Notes: generated by a model from the sequence alone, not told the origin. DNA of 64,000 nt from Kiritimatiellota bacterium B12222 (GCA_029719485.1 CP120722.1:4368028-4432027), one strand, 5' to 3'; shown: positions 19,502 through 28,589, counted from the first letter of the stretch. Numbers and translations: made by a program.

Positions 19502-19891
19502 TTATTGATCTTGCTCAGGAACGCGTAAGTCCTGAATAATTTTACCAATGGTCGTCTCTTGCGTTCCCGTTAGAGGCTCTGAGGCCATGGTTTCCACTCC
19601 TGCTTCATAAAAAAATTGTGTATCACCCGCTTCAATCATATCGCCTGGCTTTAAGTGGGCTGACTCTTGAGCTATCCCATTTACTTTCAGGCCGGTTGAG
19701 CTTTGCAAGTCGCTCACCCAAACACGACCCTCCCTCACTTCAATTTTAAAATGCTTTCGAGACAATCTCGGATCATCCACACACACATCCATGCGTTCAG
19801 AACGTCCCACATGCAGGGGGTGTTCACCTAATTTCCATTCCCGAACGGGAACGCCTTTTTTATCAAGCAAAAGTAAGTATGGCATAAGCAT
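19502..19891 (-). CDS. FHA domain protein
   Basis: 129 residues, almost entirely one forkhead-associated domain. The phosphothreonine-binding features are LHVGRSERMDVCVDD (Gly-Arg), LSRKHFKIE (Ser..His) and SSTGLKVNG (Asn-Gly). A short Thr-rich tail (ETMASEPLTGTQETTIGKI) could be a phosphorylation target. It begins 22 bases after the Ser/Thr kinase gene, so it is the obvious candidate reader of that kinase's phosphorylation. Confidence 0.88.
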   Translation of the reverse strand: MLMPYLLLLDKKGVPVREWKLGEHPLHVGRSERMDVCVDDPRLSRKHFKIEVREGRVWVSDLQSSTGLKVNGIAQESAHLKPGDMIEAGDTQFFYEAGVETMASEPLTGTQETTIGKIIQDLRVPEQDQ

Positions 19892-19913
19892 TTAGAGGTT
19901 TTGTTTTAAGGTC

Positions 19914-21659
19914 CTAGGGTGCAATCCCTTGCTCCTTTGTGTTATTTTCGAGTTCAGAAATCTTTGCTTCCCACAGAGGAATGGAAGGATCGTCAGGATC
20001 AAATTGTTTCAAGACCCGCAGGGTTCCTTTTGCAGGATTCACGTGTCCGATCTCAATCAATTCGGACATTAACTTGTTCTCAATTTCATCATTTGTCGGA
20101 TCCGCATTAAAGGCCTTATTCATATACAAGGTGTAATAATGGCGTTGCCCTTCCAATTGAAATGCTTTGGAAAGCCCCATCAAGGCCTCAATATTATTTC
20201 CACGAATGCGCAATACTTTGCCATATGAAATACGTGCAGAAAGTGTGTTCCCTAGCGCCAAATATGCGTCTCCCAACTTCAACCAGGCCTCGTAGTCCTC
20301 AGGATCCAGAATCACAACCTCTTTAAAGGCCTCTATTGCGACGTCATACTCTTTTGATTCAAAAGCTTCTACGCCTTGCTCATAAGTCATTTCAATGGTC
20401 GGGGTAGGGAGCGCAGTAGGAAGAAGCGAAGGCCCCACGGGAGGCACAACCTGTACCGAACTCTTGGCCTCTACTTCTTTCGAAGTATTTGACATCACTC
20501 CCACAACGCCGATCAACAACAACAGCACAATTGGCAGCATCATCCTTATCGAAACCGGGAACTTACGACGTGCAGCTTGGGTGTAAGGACCTAAAGGACG
20601 CTGTCCTTTGGATACGCGTTCCAAATCTTCTAACACATCCGCCATGGTCGCATATCGATCACGCAATTCCCGCGCCATGGCCGCTTCAGTAATCTTGGTG
20701 AGGTCTTTATTCGCGTCTGAGTTTATTTTATGGATTGAAGGAGGAGGACCCGTACGAATCGCATCTAAAATTTTATCAGCAGTGGCTCCATTATACGGCA
20801 ATTTCCCTGTCAACATCTCATACATCATCGCGCCAAAAGAATAGATGTCACAGCGGGTATCTTCAGCCTGTCCCGCGGCAACACTCGGTGACATGTAAGC
20901 GGGAGTGCCCTCGGCAGCACTTTCAGAAACATCACGCAAGGTGTCATCCAGAAAACTTCGCACCAATCCAAAATCTGTAATCATCACCAAATGCTGATCA
21001 TCAATTAACACATTGTCTGGCTTTAAATCTCGATGCAATAACCCGCGGGAATGCGCATACACCAACCCTTTGGCCACTTGCGATCCGATCGAAGTGATTT
21101 CAGCACTCGAAAGAGGTACTTGATCCTGTAAGCGATCGCGTAAACTCCCCCCCCGAATATAAGGCATCACAAAGAAAGGGCCACGATCAGATTCTGAGAC
21201 CTCTAATACTTTGAGAATATTTGGATGCGACATGGCATACATATGACGCGCCTCACTCATAAAATAGCGAATCACTTTGGGATGTTCAGCCAACTCCTGA
21301 CGTAAAACTTTCACCGCCACTTGCGTATCCGTCATCGGTTCCCGAGCAAGGTACACGAGCCCCATCCCCCCGCGGCCTAACAATTTCAGCAACTCAAAGC
21401 GTCCTAAATTGCCTCGAATACCAGGACGATTAGGGGGCGTCATCACCCCCTTTTTCAAATAGGCATCATCTCCGCTCTCAATGGCCGATATCGTGGGTAA
21501 TCCCGATTCATCAGGAGTCATCCCCCTCTCAAAACTGTTTTCGGGAACCAAGGTGGACAGTGGAGGAGCCCCCCGAGTGAGGTATCCACAAAAAGGACAG
21601 GTCTCAGCTTTCGATCTCCCCTGCAATTCTTTTCCACATGCATCACATTTCACACTCAT
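19914..21659 (-). CDS. Membrane Ser/Thr protein kinase with zinc ribbon and TPR domain
   Basis: 581 residues. It begins with a zinc-ribbon (Cys5, Cys8, Cys21, Cys24). The Hanks-type kinase spans ~88-350: glycine loop LGRGGMGLVY, Lys117 in VAVKVL, HRDLKPDN with catalytic Asp211, DFG at 229-231 and GTPAYMSP. A single membrane helix (~373-390) follows, and residues ~420-565 hold TPR-like helices (FKEVVILDPEDYEAWLKLGDAYLALG) that would lie outside the cytoplasm. All catalytic residues are present. The ATG overlaps the upstream gene by four bases; FHA follows. It probably transmits an envelope signal to the FHA protein or to the biosynthetic genes downstream. Confidence 0.93.
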   Translation of the reverse strand: MSVKCDACGKELQGRSKAETCPFCGYLTRGAPPLSTLVPENSFERGMTPDESGLPTISAIESGDDAYLKKGVMTPPNRPGIRGNLGRFELLKLLGRGGMGLVYLAREPMTDTQVAVKVLRQELAEHPKVIRYFMSEARHMYAMSHPNILKVLEVSESDRGPFFVMPYIRGGSLRDRLQDQVPLSSAEITSIGSQVAKGLVYAHSRGLLHRDLKPDNVLIDDQHLVMITDFGLVRSFLDDTLRDVSESAAEGTPAYMSPSVAAGQAEDTRCDIYSFGAMMYEMLTGKLPYNGATADKILDAIRTGPPPSIHKINSDANKDLTKITEAAMARELRDRYATMADVLEDLERVSKGQRPLGPYTQAARRKFPVSIRMMLPIVLLLLIGVVGVMSNTSKEVEAKSSVQVVPPVGPSLLPTALPTPTIEMTYEQGVEAFESKEYDVAIEAFKEVVILDPEDYEAWLKLGDAYLALGNTLSARISYGKVLRIRGNNIEALMGLSKAFQLEGQRHYYTLYMNKAFNADPTNDEIENKLMSELIEIGHVNPAKGTLRVLKQFDPDDPSIPLWEAKISELENNTKEQGIAP

Positions 21660-22213
21660 GCCTCCCCCCTCTCCTCGAGAAATCCCTTGGTATTTTTAAA
21701 CAATTCCCGCCACTCAGATTGTAACCATGGACGATGCAAACACCAGTCAATGCCCTCCCCAATTTCGGTCAAAGACAGTTGACTAATCTTCCGCCCACAT
21801 TTTAACATTGCGGAAGAAATACAGGAGAAATAAAGGATGCGTGCCACTTCAGCCGGAATGGGACTGCGGGGACTCGCCAAATTTCGTTTTGCAAATTCTT
21901 TGGTGAAAATAAGCAATTCAACAGGGGGGTGCGGATGGGTCAGTAGATCTTCAAAACTGCGTAATACCAATCCTCGGGTACTTGCCAATTGTTGAACCTG
22001 CTCTGCGTTCACCCCATGCATACTGCCCAAATCAATCAAAAGCGGCGCCTCCATTTGATGAGACAGAATACTTTCCAAATCTTCATGACTCCACAACGGT
22101 TCACCAGGATCCATCTCATTGAGCAGGGCCAAGAGCCCCTTCGCTTCTTCTCGAAGCGTACGGGTACTGTCCGTCAAGGGGACAGAAATAGAATCAGATG
22201 ACGAAGTGCTCAT
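21656..22213 (-). CDS. Unknown protein between ECF sigma and Ser/Thr kinase
   Basis: 185 residues from the ATG at 22213; an upstream TTG at 22249 in frame is a weaker alternative. No domain is recognised. It is mostly helical with a Ser/Thr-rich first 20 residues, no signal peptide and no membrane segment. Features are a LLALLNEMDPGEPLW region and a C-terminal half with several Trp (GIDWCLHRPWLQSEWRELF). Its stop overlaps the kinase start. Position between the sigma factor and the kinase suggests a partner or regulator (anti-sigma or adaptor), but nothing in the sequence proves it. Confidence 0.75.
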   Translation of the reverse strand: MSTSSSDSISVPLTDSTRTLREEAKGLLALLNEMDPGEPLWSHEDLESILSHQMEAPLLIDLGSMHGVNAEQVQQLASTRGLVLRSFEDLLTHPHPPVELLIFTKEFAKRNLASPRSPIPAEVARILYFSCISSAMLKCGRKISQLSLTEIGEGIDWCLHRPWLQSEWRELFKNTKGFLEERGEA

Positions 22214-22261
22214 ACCCCCTACTACGAAATGATTTCGAGAATCCTGCAAAAAAAAGTGAAC

Positions 22262-22990
22262 TTATTTTAAACATTTTTTCAGGAAATCCCATTCAGCTTC
22301 CATTTCAGATGGATCCTCAACCGTTTCATTGATCAATGCTTCTAATATTTTTCGCAATTGTCGTTTACTGCTGATCAGCAAATTAGAAGCCTGACTGGGG
22401 GAGGATAGCTCCAAACGCTGAACCAATTCCTCATAAGGCATGGCGGCACTCCCTTCTAAGAAAGGCTTTTGCAGGCGCTCCTGAAAGACCAACCACAAGT
22501 CATTTCGTCCCTTCGCCATACAATCCGCATGTAAACGCCGACTCCCTTCTTCCACTAAATTGCGAACCCAAGCCACATGATACGCTTTTTCTAGCTCTGC
22601 AGAATGCCCCAAACTTTCTGCCAATTCATCATAAGAAAGCAAATTCTCAGCCCCAGGACTATACTTTGCTCCGGTAGACTTGCGGATTTCATCCACAATA
22701 TGATTTTGAAATGCCTTCAATAAAAAGCTTCTAAACCGTCCCTTCGTCGCATCGGCTTTGGCCAATAACTGATTTTCCAAAATACGTTTCTGCACAAAAC
22801 TTTGCAACAAATCCTCTTTGGTAGAGGCATCCAACTGAGGCCAACGAGCCAACATGCCTTGTAAAACAGGCAAATATATGCGCAATAACTCATCCATCGC
22901 CCGGGTACCCGCATCCTCAGGGGATACTGCCCGTGCTACCAACGACCAACGCGTCGCGTGGTCTGAAGGAGATTGGTGAAGAAGAGACAT
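22262..22990 (-). CDS. ECF-type RNA polymerase sigma factor (PVC type)
   Basis: 242 residues. Region 2 is recognisable in STKEDLLQSFVQKRIL and GRFRSFLLKAFQNHIVDEIRK, typical of the long ECF sigma factors of Planctomycetes and Verrucomicrobia. Region 4 is represented by MPYEELVQRLELSSPSQAS and the following basic helix. It probably directs transcription of the genes that follow or of a remote regulon. First gene of the eight-gene unit. No paired membrane anti-sigma is evident; the kinase may serve that role, as in other kinase-linked ECF systems. Confidence 0.85.
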   Translation of the reverse strand: MSLLHQSPSDHATRWSLVARAVSPEDAGTRAMDELLRIYLPVLQGMLARWPQLDASTKEDLLQSFVQKRILENQLLAKADATKGRFRSFLLKAFQNHIVDEIRKSTGAKYSPGAENLLSYDELAESLGHSAELEKAYHVAWVRNLVEEGSRRLHADCMAKGRNDLWLVFQERLQKPFLEGSAAMPYEELVQRLELSSPSQASNLLISSKRQLRKILEALINETVEDPSEMEAEWDFLKKCLK

Positions 22991-23043
22991 AGCAAAACTC
23001 TATCTATTTTGACCTCATACTGCAAGCCTGCATCAGAAGGCGG

Positions 23044-23109
23044 ACAGCTCTTTGGCCTGTAGCTGTACCTTTGGAGTGCGGTCCCAGCGAGGCGCCACCG
23101 CACTCCAAA
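23044..23109. repeat. Tandem palindromes (REP-like)
   Basis: Two adjacent inverted repeats lie between the lipoprotein gene and the sigma gene. The first is ACAGCT (23044-23049) / AGCTGT (23061-23066). The second is a perfect 13-bp stem, TTTGGAGTGCGGT (23070-23082) / ACCGCACTCCAAA (23097-23109), with a 14-base GC-rich loop. There is no T-run on the minus side, so it is not a simple terminator for the efflux operon. It looks like an interspersed palindromic element. Confidence 0.6.
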
Positions 23110-23115
23110 ATTATT

Positions 23116-23643
23116 TTAAGGCAACACCTCAATAGCCGTCGCATTGATCAGCAAGGCTTGTGGAGAGGAAAGTGCAGACACCACCCCTGATACCCGTACC
23201 CGGGACAGCTCTTGCAGGCCATGGACCCCTCGCAGATCTGCCGACAACACTTTGCCGTTTTCATCAACCACCTGCACCGTCGCACTGCCCGACAACAAGT
23301 CTTCCCGGGTTGCGCAACAGACATCCCAAGGCGTTTCACAGTGACCTTCCTCTTCCATGAGATCACAGCTCACCAAGTGGCTTTCATCCCCTACGACCAT
23401 CAAAGCCCGTCCCTCGACAAAGGGCGTTTTACTGCCCATGACTTTGGCCTCGAAGACCACTTCATCCCCGGGCTTCGCCGCCGCATGGAGATCGGTGAGT
23501 GAGGACACCCCCTGCGCATCAACCAACTGAAATACACGCGTCAATGCCACCGGAGTTTCTGTGACAAGCTCTACCACGGACGACTCCTGACGACAGGCCG
23601 CGAGCAACAACAAACTAACACTCAATATACATACTTTTTTCAT
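23116..23643 (-). CDS. Cysteine-rich lipoprotein of ABC efflux operon
   Basis: 175 residues with a type II signal peptide and lipobox LLAAC (lipidated Cys about residue 16). The mature part looks like an OB-type beta barrel (PGDEVVFEAKVMG; RVRVSGVVSAL). It contains a four-cysteine motif: Cys in VSCDL, then HCETPWDVCCATRED. I recall similar C-x-TPWDxCC proteins in Planctomycetes, of unknown function. It could bind metal or form disulfides in the periplasm. It begins 18 bases after the second permease gene, so it is the last gene of the efflux operon. Confidence 0.75.
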   Translation of the reverse strand: MKKVCILSVSLLLLAACRQESSVVELVTETPVALTRVFQLVDAQGVSSLTDLHAAAKPGDEVVFEAKVMGSKTPFVEGRALMVVGDESHLVSCDLMEEEGHCETPWDVCCATREDLLSGSATVQVVDENGKVLSADLRGVHGLQELSRVRVSGVVSALSSPQALLINATAIEVLP

Positions 23644-23661
23644 AAGACTATGGGGTTCGAA

Positions 23662-24810
23662 TTAATCCCGCAGGGTTTGCGGAAGTGGAGGATAAAGACA
23701 ACGAAATGCGGGAGGCAAGGTGCCGATAAACCCGAGCAACATTCCCGCAATCAATCCCACCACCAAGGTGGAGGGTTCAAGATCGAGCTCAATCGCACCC
23801 GCCCCAAAGGGCAAAACCCGATTGGCCAAAAGTAAACGGGCAATCACAGCGCCCAACAAGGTCCCCGCCATCGAAATCAACAGCGACTCCTGCAACAATG
23901 AAATCAAAATGACAAACCGACTAAAACCAATCGCTTGCAAAGTGGCCGTCTCCCGCACCCGGGAAGCAAAAGCTGCATACAAAGTGTTCAACCCTCCAAA
24001 CACGGCCGCCGCCGCAATGAGAATGGCTGTGGTCCACGTCATCGTTCGTATGGGTGCATAAAAGCGCGCCAGTTTGGCATAATACTCGGTTTCAGACACC
24101 GCGGACAGTTCGAGATCCAAACGTTGACGCGTAAACAACTGCACATCCGCAACTTCTGCATCTTCACGCAGTCGTATGGCCACTGAACTTACCGTATCGC
24201 GTTGCGCGAAGGTACGCAGGTCCTGAAGGGGCATCCATATTTCAGATTCCATCACCGTCCCGGGGGCCGCCAACACCCCGCTCACCCGCAAATCCACACC
24301 ATCAAATGTGAGCACCTCACCCACCGCTAAAGTTTCGGGAGATACATCCAATCGACGCCAAGCCAAGCGCCCCACCAACAATTCGCCAGGACCGGGAAAA
24401 TGACCTTCCTGAATCACCATCTCGGGATGCACCAACATCGCTTTCGACGTCACTCCTCTCACCAATCCCCGCAACTCCTGCCCCTCCCCCGTAAGCAAGG
24501 TCGCCATATGCACAATCTCCGGAGAAACCGCACGCTGACCCAATACGCTTTCCACCCCGGCCAAACTGGTTTCCGCAATGCCCGCCGCCTGTTCGGAGAC
24601 TTCGCTCCGTTGCATACTTTCTTCACTGCCAGCGCCTAATAACAATACATTTCGTGGTGAAGCGGTAGACTGTAAACTCCGCGTCATGCCCGCATTCATG
24701 GCATGGGCCCCCATCACCAACAACACCACCAAGGCACTGCCTAAAATGCTTTGCACCAACCGGGAACGGTCTCTGGATAAATTGCGAACCGCATAAGTAA
24801 AAGGTAACAT
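23662..24810 (-). CDS. FtsX/MacB-type ABC transporter permease (second)
   Basis: 382 residues. One N-terminal membrane helix (~18-38), a large extracytoplasmic domain, and three C-terminal helices with the FtsX-family core (ASRVRETATLQAIGFSRFVIL). The basic RVRETATLQAIG stretch is the coupling region that contacts the ATPase. It follows the first permease gene by four bases. It probably forms a heterodimer with that paralogue in an outward-directed exporter. Confidence 0.9.
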   Translation of the reverse strand: MLPFTYAVRNLSRDRSRLVQSILGSALVVLLVMGAHAMNAGMTRSLQSTASPRNVLLLGAGSEESMQRSEVSEQAAGIAETSLAGVESVLGQRAVSPEIVHMATLLTGEGQELRGLVRGVTSKAMLVHPEMVIQEGHFPGPGELLVGRLAWRRLDVSPETLAVGEVLTFDGVDLRVSGVLAAPGTVMESEIWMPLQDLRTFAQRDTVSSVAIRLREDAEVADVQLFTRQRLDLELSAVSETEYYAKLARFYAPIRTMTWTTAILIAAAAVFGGLNTLYAAFASRVRETATLQAIGFSRFVILISLLQESLLISMAGTLLGAVIARLLLANRVLPFGAGAIELDLEPSTLVVGLIAGMLLGFIGTLPPAFRCLYPPLPQTLRD

Positions 24811-24814
24811 AAAA

Positions 24815-25969
24815 TTAACTCCTTAAACTTTCGACAATGGGACGACGCACCGAAACCCAGGCCGGATAAAGCGAAGCCACTCCCCCTAAGATCAGCGCAA
24901 TCCCCATCCCCCGTAACACCAAATCTAACCGGGCTGTGATGGCCATGATCTGACCTTCATTGCCGAAACTTAAATGGGAAAAATGGAGAAACAGCCAGGC
25001 ACAACCCGCACCCAACAATCCTCCCACCAGTCCCAAGATCAACCCTTCCAACAACACCAACCACGCAATCGCCCGATCCGGATATCCCAAGGTTTGCAGT
25101 ACCGCATTTTCACGTACACGTCCGCGCACCACCAACAATACCGCATTCGCCACCAACCCCAGCACCGCGATCACCGCCCCCAATCCAATCCAGCGCGTGA
25201 AGCGGGTGAGTTCGATTAATTCCTGAGCTGCCCGAGCAAAAAATGCCGATTCGGGTTGCGTAAACGTGGGCGATTCCCCACTACGAAAGCGGTCATCAAT
25301 TTGCTCGGCTACACGATCGAGCATGGCAGGATCTTCCACCCGCACATTGAATTGGGTCACTTCACCCAATCCCCGTTGAGAGGCTTGCTGTAAAAAGGGC
25401 AAATGCACATAGGCCACATTGTTATCCTGGGCATTGGGCGATTCGATGATGCCGTTGATGCGCACCCGCACCCCCGCCGCCGCAAAACTGTCTCCCGTTT
25501 TGAGCCCACGTCGGTCCGCCAAATTTTTCCCGACCAACGCACCATCATCGGTTTTTTGCCAGGTCGATAAGGAACCCTCCAACACCTCAATTTCCGGTGC
25601 ATAACGGTGCAATAATTCAGGAGGTACCCCACGAAAAGTCACCACATCCAAACTCGCCCCACAATTGTTGACCGTGATTTGAATCGGAATCACTTCCCGC
25701 ACCCCATCGATTTGGGCAATTTCCTCGGCATAATATTCAGGCAGTCGACTCGTAGACGGACAATAACGGTTCTCCCGGAAAACCACCAAAGTGGCCTCCG
25801 AAGCTTGTGCACCCGTCACCGCCGAAACCGCTCCCTGCATGCTTTCGACCAAGGTAAACAAAAAGATGCCCGCGCCAATACCCAACAGCGTGAGCAAGGT
25901 GCGCACCCGATGACGAAGCAGTTGCTTGCCCGCGAGAGGAATAAGATTGATCAGTCCCTTACTTGACAT
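24815..25969 (-). CDS. FtsX/MacB-type ABC transporter permease (first)
   Basis: 384 residues with the same layout as its neighbour: helix at ~20-40 (TLLTLLGIGAGIFLFTLV), a periplasmic MacB-like domain, and three C-terminal helices with RGRVRENAVLQTLGYPDRAIAW as coupling motif. Overlaps the ATPase gene by 11 bases. It belongs to the tripartite-type export operon 28583-23116. Confidence 0.9.
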   Translation of the reverse strand: MSSKGLINLIPLAGKQLLRHRVRTLLTLLGIGAGIFLFTLVESMQGAVSAVTGAQASEATLVVFRENRYCPSTSRLPEYYAEEIAQIDGVREVIPIQITVNNCGASLDVVTFRGVPPELLHRYAPEIEVLEGSLSTWQKTDDGALVGKNLADRRGLKTGDSFAAAGVRVRINGIIESPNAQDNNVAYVHLPFLQQASQRGLGEVTQFNVRVEDPAMLDRVAEQIDDRFRSGESPTFTQPESAFFARAAQELIELTRFTRWIGLGAVIAVLGLVANAVLLVVRGRVRENAVLQTLGYPDRAIAWLVLLEGLILGLVGGLLGAGCAWLFLHFSHLSFGNEGQIMAITARLDLVLRGMGIALILGGVASLYPAWVSVRRPIVESLRS

Positions 25970-26663
25970 GTTGATCCTCCAACAAACGGCCTTTCTCTAA
26001 ATGCAACAACCGATCCGCCGCCGCAGCCGCTTTGGGATCGTGCGTCACCATGATGATGGTTTTCTGCTGTTCTTCCGCCAAATTGCGGAGCAGGGCCAAT
26101 ACCGAATCCGCAGATTCGCGATCCAAATCACCAGTAGGTTCATCCGCCACCAACAATTCAGGGTCTGCCACCAAGGCACGGGCAATCGCCACCCGTTGTT
26201 CTTGTCCCCCCGACAATTCTCGGGGAAAATGATGCATCCGATCGGCCAGACCCACCAAGGAGAGCGCGGCTTCCACCCGTTCACGACGATCCCGTTTACT
26301 TTGTCCATCCGGCAATAACGGTAGCTCCACATTTTCATAGGCACTCAATACCGGAATTAAATGATAGAGCTGAAAGATATAGCCCACATGACGCGCCCGC
26401 CACGCCGCCAACTTGCGCCGCGACAACTCATGCACTGCAATGTCGCCAATATCAATGCGACCCTCACTCGGGGAATCAATCCCCGACACTAAATTCAACA
26501 GTGTCGTTTTTCCTGAACCCGATGGCCCCATCAACGCTAAAAACTCGCCACGGGGAACTTCTAAATCCAAGGACTCCAAGGGAGTCACCCACAACGAACC
26601 TTTGCGATAACGTTTGGCCACTCCTGCACAACGAACTAAGGGAAAATTCTTTTCAGCTTTCAT
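25959..26663 (-). CDS. MacB/LolD-type ABC transporter ATPase
   Basis: 234 residues, a complete nucleotide-binding domain. Walker A GPSGSGKTTLLN, Q-loop FQLYHLIP, signature LSGGQEQRVAIARAL, Walker B LLVADEPTGDLD and H-loop VTHDP are all intact. It overlaps the adaptor gene by four bases upstream and the first permease by eleven downstream. It energises the exporter by a mechanotransmission mechanism typical of the MacB family. The substrate is unknown. Confidence 0.95.
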   Translation of the reverse strand: MKAEKNFPLVRCAGVAKRYRKGSLWVTPLESLDLEVPRGEFLALMGPSGSGKTTLLNLVSGIDSPSEGRIDIGDIAVHELSRRKLAAWRARHVGYIFQLYHLIPVLSAYENVELPLLPDGQSKRDRRERVEAALSLVGLADRMHHFPRELSGGQEQRVAIARALVADPELLVADEPTGDLDRESADSVLALLRNLAEEQQKTIIMVTHDPKAAAAADRLLHLEKGRLLEDQHVK

Positions 26664-28057
26664 CGACGATCTCCTTGATTTTCTTTCACACGACTACCCA
26701 CTTTCAATCCATCGGGTTGACCGACGATCACCCGTTCACCTGGTCGCAATCCTTCTCGAACCGAGACATACTCTTCACGCACTTCAGATCCAATTTCCAA
26801 CATACGCAGCTCTGCCCGCATGCTTACCGGATCTACCACCCACACCTGATTCCCCTCCTGCACAGCCGCTTGAGGAATCCACACCTTTTCCGAAGGTCGG
26901 AAGGCACTCTCTTCCGCACTTCCGAGAGTCGGCAGACTGAAAAACTCCACCCGACATAACATTTCCGGGCGCATCCGCGCATCGGGATCCAGGATCGCTA
27001 CTTTGACTTGCAGGGTATTTCGGACAATATCCGCCTCGCCGACAATACGGGTAACTTTTCCCTTAAACTCCCGGTCAGGGAAGGGAGAAAGCTGAATCCT
27101 CGCCGGCATCCCCACCTGTAAAGATGAGGCATCCGACAGCGGAACATCCACCCGAATCTGCAATTTCGATGGATCATACAAACTGACAATGGTGGCGCTG
27201 TCGGCATCATCCATCCCCAACATGCGTTTTCCACCTGGAGACGCGTAGCGTTTCATCACCACGCCGGCTACAGGTGAGCGAATTTCAGTTCTCGCCACAT
27301 TGGTTTCAGCTTGGGCCAGCTCTGCTTGAAGCTCAAGCACCCGCGCTTTTGCCGTTTCGATGGCAGCTTTTTCAACCCCTTGATGAGCCATATGCCCTTC
27401 CCATTCGGCTTGAGCCGCAGCCAATTCCGCTTTACCTACCGCAACCTCACGCTCCACCTGCAGACGCTCATCTTCGGGCACCACACCAGGATCTAACGCC
27501 AGAAGTCTGCGGTAACGATCTTGTTGCTCGCGGTAGCGGGCTTCGGCGGCCGCAATCCCCGCTTGAGAGCGCCGACACTCTGACGCAGCCCGTTCAAGGG
27601 CTTTTTCTTTTTCAGTCTGCATCGCTTGGGCCGCCAATAAACGCCCCTGTAACGCCTGGAGATGATATTCAAAATCGGTAGCATCCAAAGTCGCCAACAG
27701 TTGACCCGCCTCTACGTTTTCACCGGCTAGAACATGCACAGTTTCGACCAATCCATCTACTTTGACAGGTACACGAATGGGATAGGGATCAGGTTCAATC
27801 CAACCGGAAGCTTGGGAAAGGGTTTGAGAGACAACAGAAGTTGTCGTCGTGTCAGAGCCCCCTCCTTCCAATAAAAGTGCCGGGGCGGTTTGTACAGTCA
27901 GTCGCGGTCGAAGGCGTTCGCCAAACAGCAACACGCTTACCAGCGCAAAACCTAAGAACAGCAAAGGCAATACCAACCAAGAGCGAGAGGTGGAACGTCG
28001 GGAATCAGAGGCCGCTTGGGGCCTCCGTTTAAGAGAATCAAGTTGAGAAGAAGTCAT
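26660..28057 (-). CDS. HlyD/MacA-type periplasmic adaptor
   Basis: 465 residues from the ATG at 28057; an in-frame GTG 45 bases upstream is the alternative. One N-terminal membrane helix (WLVLPLLFLGFALVSVLLF) is followed by a barrel-sandwich half (VDGLVETVHVLAGENVEAGQLLATLDATD), a long coiled-coil hairpin (~150-250, Glu/Arg/Ala/Gln-rich), the second sandwich half (TEIRSPVAGVV) and beta-barrel domains. It bridges the inner-membrane ABC transporter to an outer-membrane channel, which is not encoded nearby. The unusually long coiled coil fits the Gram-negative envelope. Confidence 0.9.
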   Translation of the reverse strand: MTSSQLDSLKRRPQAASDSRRSTSRSWLVLPLLFLGFALVSVLLFGERLRPRLTVQTAPALLLEGGGSDTTTTSVVSQTLSQASGWIEPDPYPIRVPVKVDGLVETVHVLAGENVEAGQLLATLDATDFEYHLQALQGRLLAAQAMQTEKEKALERAASECRRSQAGIAAAEARYREQQDRYRRLLALDPGVVPEDERLQVEREVAVGKAELAAAQAEWEGHMAHQGVEKAAIETAKARVLELQAELAQAETNVARTEIRSPVAGVVMKRYASPGGKRMLGMDDADSATIVSLYDPSKLQIRVDVPLSDASSLQVGMPARIQLSPFPDREFKGKVTRIVGEADIVRNTLQVKVAILDPDARMRPEMLCRVEFFSLPTLGSAEESAFRPSEKVWIPQAAVQEGNQVWVVDPVSMRAELRMLEIGSEVREEYVSVREGLRPGERVIVGQPDGLKVGSRVKENQGDRR

Positions 28058-28154
28058 ATGTAAATCGAAATAAAGAGCATGATTGCCGGATGGCCTTGTC
28101 ACAGCATCCGGTCACAGAATCAGCAGAACCCGTACAACGGGCATTTCAATTTAC

Positions 28155-28583
28155 TCAACACCTAACGGTGTTCGACAAACGATACACAGGGGGACTGTCC
28201 CCCAGAGGGATGGCCTGTTCATTTCCAACGACCACGCGCCGAGGAAAAGGCATACGCTGCATTTTGAAGGGCAACCACAGAACCACTTGACTCGGCGCAG
28301 CACTCCGTAGCGAAAGCACCGCAGGTACACTCGCCGGGCTTTCATTTTCTCCTCTAGCACAACAAGATGCCACATCAAAACGCTCTACGACTTTCTCATT
28401 TTCACAGCAGACATGCCCTCTTTCTATGGCAACAACTTCATCCGAACAGCAACGAACCGCACAGGGTTGAAACCAAATTGCATCCGCTTGAGAGCAGATA
28501 AAAGAGGCACAAATCAATAGCAAACCAACCCAGTGAAACCAGGTACGGGAAGTGAATCTTGATGCTGTGGAGGAAGTGCCCAT
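28155..28583 (-). CDS. Small exported cysteine-rich protein
   Basis: 142 residues. A probable signal peptide (helix WVGLLLICASFICSQADA) precedes a mature part with three CC pairs: CAVRCCSD, HVCCENE and SCCARGE. No known domain is recognised. The cysteine pattern suggests metal binding or disulfide linkage in the periplasm. It is first in the efflux operon and is read from a strong-looking promoter (28590-28617) that places the transcript start at or near the ATG. It has no Shine-Dalgarno sequence. The two cysteine-rich proteins at either end of the operon point to a metal or thiol-reactive export substrate, which is an inference. Confidence 0.65.
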   Translation of the reverse strand: MGTSSTASRFTSRTWFHWVGLLLICASFICSQADAIWFQPCAVRCCSDEVVAIERGHVCCENEKVVERFDVASCCARGENESPASVPAVLSLRSAAPSQVVLWLPFKMQRMPFPRRVVVGNEQAIPLGDSPPVYRLSNTVRC

Positions 28584-28589
28584 AAATTA

